Positions 54,091-62,934 of a DNA stretch of 64,000 nucleotides are shown here, piece by piece. Position 1 is the stretch's first letter; the number at the start of each line of letters is the position of its first letter. Below the pieces are notes generated by a model. The model worked only from the letters and a program-made list of their open reading frames with translations. It ran no database searches and was not told the origin of the DNA. The translations under genes were made by a program, and so were the position numbers. The stretch is from Amoebophrya sp. A120 (taxonomy: Eukaryota; Sar; Dinophyceae; Syndiniales; Amoebophryaceae): positions 8,043,237-8,107,236 of the forward strand of contig CAJINV010000003.1 in the NCBI GenBank assembly GCA_905178155.1, given 5' to 3'.

Positions 54091-56031
54091 ATGGGAAATA
54101 ATCTCCCAAAGTATGCGCAGTCTTACGTGACCGAGCAAGTAAGCGATCAATTTGGGCTTCCTTTCAACCCTTGGGATGGCAGAGGATCCTTCTTCGGCAA
54201 GGCTGGTGCCATACATTTTTTGAATCAACAAAGCATGCAGGAAGGATGAAACAGAGAAGTGTAATGTTAGTTCTATGGACGTCAAGAACTTTGCTGGAGC
54301 TGGTTCGGTTTGGCACATTTTTCCGAGGGTGATCTTGCCTCGACATGAAAGCGATGCATGACCACTACAGGCGGCTCACCACCCCCGGACCAGGCGCGAC
54401 CTTCCAGCAAAGAGATGGGCGAGACTGGAAGCTTTCCGAGTAAACCAAAATCAGAAGATTGGTCGTGCTATGGTAGGGACCGAGGATGCTGGAAGCGTAC
54501 TTACTACTTTATTTTCGCGTTCACAAATCAACACATAGTGATAGTAGTACACGGCAGACCATTTGGTGCGTTGGTTTCACTTGTGTTTGTCTTGAATGGA
54601 CGAGATCGTCAACATGACTTGCAAAATCTGCTCAGGTGCATGTACGGGGCCGGTCTCTTACTTTGGGGATCCGACCTTCATGATGTCTGTCGGCTTGTGG
54701 ACGCTTCGTTTTGGGTTTCCCCTCCTGGGGTGGTTTTTTTTCGTCGCCATCGGAAAGTTTGCCGCCGGTTTCGGGAGCGCATTCCTGTTTTTCTACCTGA
54801 TTTCGAGAATAGACTTTACACACGGTCCTGCGAAGCACGTGCCGCAGGGGGAGGAAGCGGCTGAATTCCGTTGCCCGGACTGGCTATCCACACATCGAAT
54901 AAACTTCGCTGTGGCCGGTGCCGGGGGAGTAGGTATGGCGAGACTTTTCTTTTCGTCAAAATCAAAATGTCATCGCATCAAGCGCAATTCGATTGATATA
55001 CGATAGTTTGCACAAATTTCGACGTGTATTTTTCAACTCAGTAGGAGGTAGCAGGCATCGGATACTTGTATCATTGCCCAGGAAAATCGACGCTCATCAA
55101 CACGTTGCGAGGGCTGAAGGCAAAGGATCCGCTCGCGGCCAAAGTCGGTGCAAAAGAAACCACCATGGAGCCCATGTATAATTTTTTGGACCTGGATAAC
55201 CACCATTATGTGCTAATAGTAAAATCTCAAAGCCAATCACTATTAACGAAGCTCCTGCTGCCTTGATAAGGTGAGTTCAGACCCCTTTGCGTTAGCGACG
55301 AGCGAGGTATTTTTTTGTCACAGCCTCTGCACCCAGCTTCTACTTCTAGCAATCTTTCCGTTGTACGGGCATCTAATTGTCTCGCACTTTCGTTGAAAAA
55401 AATGAAATATTCTTCTAGGGACTACCGCTTTCCAGCGCAGCAGAAGCCGTTTTCCAGTCTGACAAATTTGGACAAGGTCTCCCTGTGGGACCTGCCCGGT
55501 GTTGGTACTGAGGCCTTCCCTGCGAGCACCTACGTGAAGCAAATGGGTCTAAGATACTTCGACGGCGTGCTGATTGTCACTGCTATCCCACAGAAAAAAG
55601 CTCTTTGTCATGGGCCAGCCCACAGCGTGCTGCTTCAGGTTGTGGAAGTACGGAAGCAGGGAGCATTTCTTTGACTTTGTCTATGTCTGCGGCTTTTGCA
55701 TTAGCGTTACAGCAGAGAGTATCTCTCTGGGATAACAGCGGAACGGTTCACACAAAATGACATCATGCTGATGAACGCCTTGTCGGACTTTGACGTGCCG
55801 TTCTACATGGTACGGAACAAGACCGATCAAGCTTTGGAAATGGAGTACGCCGAGTACGGCAGGAGCACCGAATCCGTGCTAACTGAGCTGCGAACCTACT
55901 ACAAGGAACAAAACGTGAGCCAGCGTCTGTACTTTCTTTCCGCCGCGAAGCTGGAACAGAAGCGTCTCGACTTCGACGACCTTCTCTTTCAAATCGCGTC
56001 CGACCTCAGCTCACACAGGAAGTTGCTGTGA
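54091..56031 (+). CDS. IRG-like (p47-type) dynamin-like membrane GTPase, six exons
   Basis: Approximate exons: 54091-54205, 54371-54472, ~54590-54932, 55082-~55211, 55419-55606, 55739-56031. The join of exons 3 and 4 is secure: it rebuilds the P-loop GAGGVGKSTLINTLRG. Then come DLPGVGT (G3), RYFDGVLIVTA, RFTQNDIMLMNALSDFDVPFYMVRNKTDQAL (G4 NKTD) and YFLSAAK (G5). This series, with RYFDGVLI and VPFYMVRNKxD, is that of immunity-related GTPases (IRG/IIGP) of animals and relatives. The protein starts MGNNLPKY, a good N-myristoylation signal. It has a Cys-rich stretch (MTCKICSGACTG) and two hydrophobic segments before the GTPase domain (LRFGFPLLGWFFFVAIGKFAAGFGSAFLFFYLI). Membrane attachment is therefore likely. 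The second-to-third and fourth-to-fifth exon borders lack a good GT, so those ends are approximate. Confidence 0.7.
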
Positions 56032-57169
56032 GCAAGGAAGAACAGGTCGACATGGAGATTTTCTGTGTCCTGGCACCAGCCTCGACCAGAAAGTACGTAG
56101 TACATGCGACGTCGGAAATTATTTCGCATTGAGTTTGAGTTCTTGTTCCGTCGTCGCACTCCGTTGCTGTATTTTCTGTTATTGTGCTTTTTGGGAACCG
56201 AAAAGCAAGAAGAAGGCGGCATTTTTTTTTTATTTGACTCAATGGAATACAGACTGGATATGAACTTGCAAATTGAAATACTCTATCAAAGGCGCTCTCT
56301 CTCATGACAACCTGAATTACTCTTCTTTCTGAAAGGCTTGAGTATGATATCAATCTCAAATAAGTTCTTGACCTGCTTAGAATATCTTTCAAAGAAATGC
56401 GTAAAATCTGGTGAAGGAAGATCTTCTGCCTCCTAGTCCTATCGAAGAATTGATGATACGGCGTGTACTTTGTCGCTGTGGAATTTATTTTCTGTCATGC
56501 TAGAAGATGTTATGCCCGCTCCTCTGTTTAGGTTTTTGCATTTTGGAACTTGATTTGTAGGACGCTTGCCAGCAGAACTGTTGTTTGCTTTTTCAGGCGG
56601 AATGCTGATCAATCAATCCCCTGACGTGATGCTAGCGTGTAACTCTCAATGTGATTTCGAGACGAGAACTAACTTGCGCTTGGCTTGTACTTGTTTTTTG
56701 GTCTTCTTTCTGCATATGCATGAATGGGACGAAGAAGAAGAACCGATACCGATTACTTTCACTGTCGCTCGGCTTTTTGCGGAGGATCAAAATGCTATAG
56801 ACTGGCCGCTGCCACCAAAATAAATCGATGTAGAAGTAATCGGTGACATGTTCTTGCGTGTTGAGTTCTCCTATCGTTTCCATCGTACTACTTTCATTTT
56901 AGGCGAACATCGCATCTGCTTCTTCGTTCTCTTTTCGTTGTACTTCGTCGATCCATTTCCGGACCGATACCGCAAGGGGAGGCCGGCGTCCACAGACGAC
57001 TAGGGAGACTTGCAGCAAGGCTCGGGATTCGCGCCGCTCTGAAAGAGGGTTTTTTTGTTGTATCAGCTATTTTTGCAGCTGCAGCAACATACGTATCTGT
57101 GCTCGATCACACTCACACATCGACCGCAGTTTGATCCGCTTTTTGAAAATTGCAGTCATTGCTTCGATC
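56032..57169 (+). other. Intergenic spacer
   Basis: AT-rich with T-runs. The ORF at 56566-56823 (ends EDQNAIDWPLPPK) lies in somewhat richer sequence but has no partner exon or family. No RNA gene seen. Confidence 0.4.
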
Positions 57170-58546
57170 ATGTCTCGCTCTACTACCCCCCTAACTCTGT
57201 CCGCCATCGTTGCGCGAGGCGGGACCTCGAAAGGTTTGTTTTTTGAGGGAAGTGCCTTGTGCCGGGAGCTCAGGTTTCCTGCTGGCTGCACTGTTTCCCA
57301 GTTATTTGATGAGAAGAAGAAGTCTGAGACTGAGAGCCATATTTCGCTCTCGGAAAAAGCGACACTCCGACAGAAGCTGACCCGCTCACTGCTGCGCGTT
57401 GTGCTCAATAAAGAGGGCCTGCCGGATCCGTCAGGCGCTCAAATAGACGGAATGGGAGGAGCGACCAGCTCTACCAGCAAGGTGGTCATTTTAGAGAAAC
57501 GTGCGTCTCCTGCCGCTTCCAATAGGAGCGGTGATGTGGAAAAAGTTGTCATCAATTACATTTTCGGCCAAGTTGCCACGAAGACGCCGGAGATAGACTG
57601 GAGCACTGCCTGCGGCAATTTGGCCAGTGCAGTGGGGGTCGTCGCCGAATTCTTTGGTCTGGTGAAGAGTAGCAGTACAACTCCACCCACCTCTGAAGAA
57701 GAAAAGCACGGCCCGGCCGCGCCGAACCCCCTCTCAGTTTGGCAAGTGAATAAAGGATACCCGCTTGAAATTCAGCCGTTGCCACCGGACCACCCCATTG
57801 AGATTGCGGGTGTGCCAGGCTTCGCGCCCGGATGCGTCGTCAACTTCATACTTGGAAAAAAGCAGGAACCGTTGTTGCCATTAGGGGCAAGCACGGAAAT
57901 AGAGATTTCGACGAGAACTGAAGATTCTGCGGAGGATACAATTCAACCGCCTGGCATGAAGATGAGCGAACTTGCAGCTGCATCTGTCCGCTCTATTCCC
58001 GTTACCGTTGTAGACGGCGCCGTGATCTCCGTGTTCTGTGCCGCGCGCGATCTTGGACTGGAGTTACCTGGAGACTCAAATTTTGTCGCGGACCTGCAAG
58101 CGTACACTGCAGCGCAGACTGCGAGAGCAACGCTGCTTGTTGATCGCGTTCGCCGAGCGGTCGCGGAGAAGTGTGGCGTGGCAGACTGGGGCGCCAGCGC
58201 AGCTCGGGTAGTGTGGGTCGGGCGAAACGATGAAAGTGGACAACTCAGAGCCTGCGTTTCGGCGCCCGGAAGGCCGCGGCATCACGCATTCACCGGAACG
58301 GGCGCGGTCAACCTCGCAATCGCCGCGGCTATACCGGGAACGGTGGTCGCTGACGAACTGGGCGGAGGGGGTCACCACACAGCGAGCGGTGCCCAGCTGC
58401 GGTTCGTGCATCCCGCTGGCCCCATGGATGTCACCAGTAGTGTGCGATTCAATGACGCGCGTGACGCATGGGAAGCAGAGTCTGCCGGGCTCGTGCGCTC
58501 AGCGAGGGTGCTCATGAAGGGAGAAGTTTTCCTGGAAGGGGACTAG
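57170..58546 (+). CDS. prpF: PrpF-family isomerase (methylaconitate / oxalomesaconate-type)
   Basis: A single-exon ORF, 458 residues from ATG 57170 (cgatcATGtct). PrpF hallmarks: ARGGTSKGLFF at the start, the first half ending in IDGMGGATSSTSKV, the active-site ACGNLASAVG (Cys ~149), GAVISVFCAARDLGL in the second half, the mirrored HHAFTGTGAVNLAIAAAIPG and LRFVHPAGPMDVT. Family members have a two-domain diaminopimelate-epimerase fold and isomerise tricarboxylic acids, such as 2-methylaconitate in the methylcitrate cycle or oxalomesaconate. No signal or transit peptide is obvious, so a cytosolic location is likely. It lacks introns, unlike several neighbours, and the family is mainly bacterial and fungal; transfer is possible. 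The neighbours give no pathway context. The residue at the second catalytic position was not checked against a structure. Confidence 0.85.
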   Translation: MSRSTTPLTLSAIVARGGTSKGLFFEGSALCRELRFPAGCTVSQLFDEKKKSETESHISLSEKATLRQKLTRSLLRVVLNKEGLPDPSGAQIDGMGGATSSTSKVVILEKRASPAASNRSGDVEKVVINYIFGQVATKTPEIDWSTACGNLASAVGVVAEFFGLVKSSSTTPPTSEEEKHGPAAPNPLSVWQVNKGYPLEIQPLPPDHPIEIAGVPGFAPGCVVNFILGKKQEPLLPLGASTEIEISTRTEDSAEDTIQPPGMKMSELAAASVRSIPVTVVDGAVISVFCAARDLGLELPGDSNFVADLQAYTAAQTARATLLVDRVRRAVAEKCGVADWGASAARVVWVGRNDESGQLRACVSAPGRPRHHAFTGTGAVNLAIAAAIPGTVVADELGGGGHHTASGAQLRFVHPAGPMDVTSSVRFNDARDAWEAESAGLVRSARVLMKGEVFLEGD

Positions 58547-58896
58547 GTGGCAGAGTAGAGGGCTAGAGCAGATTTTCATCGTTGGAAGCAGGGGTGTCAA
58601 GGCCGCAACAGATGTTTACCGCGTTGCACTAGCCGCTGAATAGAATGGCAAGATTATGCAACGAGGATTTTATCGGGGCATGGCGCTTCGAGCGGGCCAA
58701 CCATTTTGGGTGCTTGTGCCTTCTGTTCCAGTGGTTGAGTGAGTCGTACTCGGTATGATCAGCACGAAAGAATAAAGCGTGATGACTGGTGGCAAATAGT
58801 GCTTCGAGTACTTACACAGATCATGCTTGTCGTCATTTCTCGTGCCGTTTACCGTAGGCTCCTTAAGGCTGTTTGGATTCTGTTGGGCTACACAGA
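58547..58896 (+). other. Intergenic spacer
   Basis: No supported gene. An alternative frame from about 58865 (FGFCWATQNGFAVVRFDSF, then KKHAAAEVLLTSIIW) overlaps the start of the next gene and could be a real exon. Confidence 0.35.
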
Positions 58897-60825
58897 ATGG
58901 CTTCGCCGTGGTTCGTTTTGATTCCTTCACGAAAAAGCATGCTGCCGCTGAGGTTCTGCTCACCAGCATCATCTGGGTGTCGAACCATGTTGCTTACGAT
59001 GGTTGTATTGTGGAATCATGGGATTCGAGAGCGAGCGGCCCTAGTACAGGTTCTACACGAATCTGACGATCGTGGAAGCCGAGCAGGATCTGCCCTGGAC
59101 GGGGTGCTAGCACGTCGGTGGCAGGAGGTGTGCGCGGAAATGCCCAGTGGTAACTGTGTGACTGATTTTCACGAGGATAACGTGCGTCGGGTATGCGATC
59201 CGGGTCAGCACGGGAACGAGAGTCCTACTGATGTCACCAGTGAGGAAACTACTCTTAGGGTCAGTTACGGAAATGATACGGCCGCCAGCCCCAACCACTT
59301 TTTGCAGTACTCGCCGCAACGCGGCAAGAAGCGCATCCTTGGAAAGCCAGTGACCTCGATTTTTTCCAGTAGTCGCCCGTGGGACTTTACGAAAATTCGG
59401 AATCTGAGTGCGGAGCTCCTGCTTGAGCTACCTTGGCGGAACAGGACGACCGGAAAAAAAGGATCGGCCTCCGCAAACCCGGTGCGAGTCCTGCGGAATC
59501 TGCATCCGGTCTGCCACTTGCATTCGGTGTTGCTTCCTCCCGGCACGCGCTTTCAAATCTTGGATGCGGACTCTTGGTTGGTCGGCTGCTTCTTCGCTTT
59601 CCGTTCACAGAAGCTGCGGCTCTACTTCAACTCTCTCGGAGCTGGGGCAAGCGTAAACCATATGCACTTTCAGGTCTGGGCGCCGCCGGCGCTCGTTCCG
59701 ATCGACGAGCTGCCGCGGAAAATTCTGACGAAGAATCTCGCCCCGATCGACTACCTCACCGGAGACGCGGAGAGTCCGCAGCGCCGCCGCGCGTCCGTCT
59801 CGGTTGCGCTGATGCAGAACTGGGCGCTCTCTTCCATTCTGGAATTTACCGTCGTGAGTGAGGACGATGTGTTGAACGCAGCTGCAGACGACGGACTCCG
59901 TGCAGCAGCTCTAAAGGACGCGCCAAGCGAAGATTCACAGAAAGCGAACGATTTGCATTGTGAACAACCTGCTCAAGTAGCCGCGTCTGTTGATTTCTTC
60001 ACAGCAGAGAATTTCTGGGCGATACGACGTGCCTGCGCCACTTCTCCGCTCCTTGAGAATAGCGATGGCAATGCCAGCAGGTCTTTTTCGATTTCTGAAC
60101 CTGATTCTCAGCGGCAGCTCGACGAGGCGTTTGCCAACCCCTCGCTACCTGTTCCGCAAATGCTGCTGATGCGTGTTACGCTGGATTTCGTGCAGCTGTT
60201 GCTGCGAGAGGACATTCCGCACAACATTTTTCTTTATCCGGGTCTGGAGAAGATCGTTGTGGCAGTGCGGGACTTTGACAACCGGCAGGCTGAGAATGCG
60301 ACCGCGACGCAGGTGGCCTCGCTGGAGACATTCGGGTGGTGGATTTTGCCAGATCAGGAGCAATTTCGCAACTACAACAAGCGAGACTTGGATGCCCTCC
60401 TGGAATCCGTCGCGCTGCAAAACCAGACTCTGACGCTTGTACAAGACCTGGCAAAGATCGTAGGCGCCGCGCTGAAGGACGAGGACCACCTCCTTCGGAA
60501 AGCAGGAGTGAATCGTTCCTCGTCTGCGTTTCAGAATGAAAATTTTTCGCATGTTTGCGACGATTCGAATTGTTCCAATACTTGCAACGCGCAAGCGGCT
60601 GCTGGAGGTAGCGTGTCGCACCTTGCGGAGAGTCCTGGAAATAAAGAGGAAAACCAGCCGACACACTATAAAAATCACGCCTCTAGAGATGACCTATACG
60701 GTGGCTATACAAAACGTGAAAGCGGCTCAGTGCCTGCGATTTTGAAGCGAGGAGAAAACATTTATGTTCTTGTTTTTCGTTTGTACAACGACGATCGATG
60801 CTTGTTGAGAGGAGATGTGTGCTGA
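58897..60825 (+). CDS. GDP-hexose phosphorylase-like (VTC2/GDPGP1-type, HIT-related) protein
   Basis: An ORF of 642 residues from ATG 58897. The N-terminal ~110 residues are uncertain. From ~155 it reads TSIFSSSRPWDFTKIRNL and NPVRVLRNLHPVCHLHSVLLP. The catalytic-type block is LRLYFNSLGAGASVNHMHFQVW (~245-265). Then come ELPRKIL, a disordered Ser/Ala insert, LLREDIPHNIFLYPG, KIVVAVRDF and QVASLETFGWWILPDQEQF. The NHxHFQ motif with preceding NSLGA is that of GDP-L-galactose/GDP-D-glucose phosphorylases, where the first His of HxH forms the nucleotidyl intermediate. The downstream order also fits. The family splits GDP-hexoses with phosphate, in plant ascorbate synthesis or as GDP-glucose clean-up. 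The N-terminus overlaps another open frame, so the true start may be in a different exon. The C-terminal ~100 residues are disordered. Confidence 0.7.
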   Translation: MASPWFVLIPSRKSMLPLRFCSPASSGCRTMLLTMVVLWNHGIRERAALVQVLHESDDRGSRAGSALDGVLARRWQEVCAEMPSGNCVTDFHEDNVRRVCDPGQHGNESPTDVTSEETTLRVSYGNDTAASPNHFLQYSPQRGKKRILGKPVTSIFSSSRPWDFTKIRNLSAELLLELPWRNRTTGKKGSASANPVRVLRNLHPVCHLHSVLLPPGTRFQILDADSWLVGCFFAFRSQKLRLYFNSLGAGASVNHMHFQVWAPPALVPIDELPRKILTKNLAPIDYLTGDAESPQRRRASVSVALMQNWALSSILEFTVVSEDDVLNAAADDGLRAAALKDAPSEDSQKANDLHCEQPAQVAASVDFFTAENFWAIRRACATSPLLENSDGNASRSFSISEPDSQRQLDEAFANPSLPVPQMLLMRVTLDFVQLLLREDIPHNIFLYPGLEKIVVAVRDFDNRQAENATATQVASLETFGWWILPDQEQFRNYNKRDLDALLESVALQNQTLTLVQDLAKIVGAALKDEDHLLRKAGVNRSSSAFQNENFSHVCDDSNCSNTCNAQAAAGGSVSHLAESPGNKEENQPTHYKNHASRDDLYGGYTKRESGSVPAILKRGENIYVLVFRLYNDDRCLLRGDVC

Positions 60826-61187
60826 TTTCTTGACAAAAACACTCGCCCCAATTTCTCGACAAAAACGGTCTACTACTCGGTTGCCTCGTCTCTTGCCTCG
60901 ATAGCTCAAACTTCCCTACCTTTCTGATATTGAAAGCGTTGGATGTTGAGGATACATGGTTTCTCTGAATTGTTTCGCAGAAGCTCGTAAAAGTCGCCGA
61001 CGATGGAGCCTCGCCGCTGAGAGCCAATCGAGGCGTAATGCCACACCATGGAATCACAATCATGAAAAGGGAAAGAATCAAACACTAGAAAGAGATTTAC
61101 TAGTAGTCCGTGCAGCCTTTGGTACTTACTAGAACGAGTTTGACATAAAGTGAATTACAGCGCAAAAGGGACACCCGACGACGAATC
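60826..61187 (+). other. Short intergenic spacer
   Basis: No coding block. It separates the phosphorylase-like gene from the next ATG. Confidence 0.5.
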
Positions 61188-61859
61188 ATGTCCATTTGGG
61201 GATCCTCGACAGGTCGCCCGCCCGGGGGCGACAAGAGAGCGGAACGCCGGGATCGCATGAAAAAGGAGAGGGATGACCTCAAGGTCCTGGCCGAGGACCA
61301 CAAAGCCATGATTGCCTCGGCGGATGCGGAAGCGGCCGCCCTCAACACGAAGCTGAACGAGGGTCAGCGAGTGGCGTTCAACGAGTTTCAAGCGAAGCTG
61401 CAGCAGGGAGAGGACGGGTACGCGGAGTTTGTCGGCCGCAGCGCGGAGCAGTATAACGCGGAAAGCGGACAGTGCCGCGCCCTCGACGCAGAGCTTACCA
61501 CGAACCGGGGCGAGACGAAGGAGAAAAACGCGCGCAACTGCGACGTGATCAGCGAACTGGACACGCTTGCCGACAAGCGCGAAGCCGCCGGTGAAGCGGC
61601 ACGCGCGGCCAGCGCAGAGGCGACGCGCAAAGCGGCGGACTTCAACGCCGACGCGGAGTTGCGCCGGGTGCGCGAGCTCGGGGAAAACGAGCGGGAGGAA
61701 GCCTATCAAGCGTACGTGGACCTCCGCCGGGAGCGCGACGCGTTGGACCTATTACGCCGTGACACGCACGATATTCGCAATCACGTGCAAGTCATCTATG
61801 TTGGGGACTCCGGTACAACAACTCCATCGACTACGTGTTTTACCGATTCACAAGCATAG
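61188..61859 (+). CDS. Coiled-coil protein, probably continuing beyond a donor near 61786
   Basis: The ORF starts at ATG 61188 (gaatcATGtcc) and gives 223 residues, of which ~195 are almost pure charged helix: KRAERRDRMKKERDDLKVLAEDHKAM, LNTKLNEGQRVAFNEFQAKLQQ, SELDTLADKREAAGEAARAA, AELRRVRELGENEREEAYQAYVDLRRERDAL. The last ~25 residues lose this character. The sequence gtgcaa|gtcatc near 61786 is a likely donor, so the visible C-terminus is probably intronic. The next exon would lie in or beyond the repeat region and is not visible. No family recognised; it is not obviously related to the coiled-coil gene at 18.6 kb. Confidence 0.6.
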   Translation: MSIWGSSTGRPPGGDKRAERRDRMKKERDDLKVLAEDHKAMIASADAEAAALNTKLNEGQRVAFNEFQAKLQQGEDGYAEFVGRSAEQYNAESGQCRALDAELTTNRGETKEKNARNCDVISELDTLADKREAAGEAARAASAEATRKAADFNADAELRRVRELGENEREEAYQAYVDLRRERDALDLLRRDTHDIRNHVQVIYVGDSGTTTPSTTCFTDSQA

Positions 61860-62934
61860 AAAACTGCATCGTGACTTCTTTAATTACTAGCCTCCAGAAG
61901 CTCCGCCTGTACGTGGTTGACATGTAAAACAAGTATCCGCTAGATAGAAGATGAGAAAAAAAATAAATAGAAGCGCGAAGATGACAGGACGACCCGCGCG
62001 AATCTTATTGGGATACGATCCCCCCCCAAAAAAAAAAAGTGCGAAGGATGACAGGGAAACCCGCCCGCAGCTCGCCACTGCTACTCCTCTTCTGTTGAAG
62101 AAAGCGCAGCGGCCCGCGAGAGGAGTGGGGCTCGCTGGGTGGCGGACTTTCAGCGCCCCGCGACATCGGCCCGCTTGGCTATGGCCTCGCGCCACCCGGC
62201 TGGCTGGCCGTCGCATGAGCCGCGCCGGGCTAGCTGGGCCCCGGGTTAGTTTGGCCTCGCGCCCGCCCGGCTAGCTCGAGCCGGCACGGGCCGGGATGGC
62301 CGGGCCGCCTTTCGTTGTCTGGGCCCACCTTGCCTTCGGCCGCGCGGATTAGTTCGCTGTAGGCCGCACGGCTTCGGCTTTGGAACCTGGCAGCGTGGGC
62401 CCGGTTTTGCCGCTTCTCTGCGCGGCCTCGCTCGGCTTTGGCGCTTATTGGCCGCGCGGCCTTAGCTGCCTCTGGCTTAGAGTTGATGTCGGCGCTTAGG
62501 GTTTGCGTTTAGCGAGGAACGAAGCAAATAAGGGCGGCGAATAGAAAGGGCAAACAAAACCCGGCCGCGCGGCTTTGGCGCCTGGCCGCGCGGCCTTGCT
62601 TGGCGCTTGGCCGCCGCGCACGGCTTTGGCTCTTGGCCGCACGGCTTTGGCGCTTATCCGCACGGCTTTGGCGCTTAGCCGCGCGGATTTGGCGCTTGTT
62701 AGTTCGCACGGTTTTGGCGCCCGCGTTGCCACACGTTTTTGGCGCCCGCGTGGCCACACGGTTTTGGCGCCCGCCCGCTTGGCCGTCCGGCTTTGGCGCT
62801 CGCTGGCGTGGCCGCGCGGCTTTGGTGCCCGCCTGGCCGCAAGGCTTTGGCTCTCGTTGGCTTGGCCGCACGGCTTTGGCGGTGGCTTGGCCGCACGGCC
62901 CGGGAGCTGGCCCTGCTGCGCGGCTTGGCCACGA
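61860..62934 (+). repeat. GC-rich imperfect repeats leading into a satellite
   Basis: After a short AT-rich stretch with homopolymers (c8 and a11 near 62020-62040), the sequence becomes GC-rich at about 62070. It is built from imperfect units around gcttggcc, cgcccggctagct and, from about 62560, cggctttggcgcttggccgc (about 21-22 bp). Copies are more diverged than in the adjacent array and seem to be older versions of the same type of unit. Confidence 0.7.
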
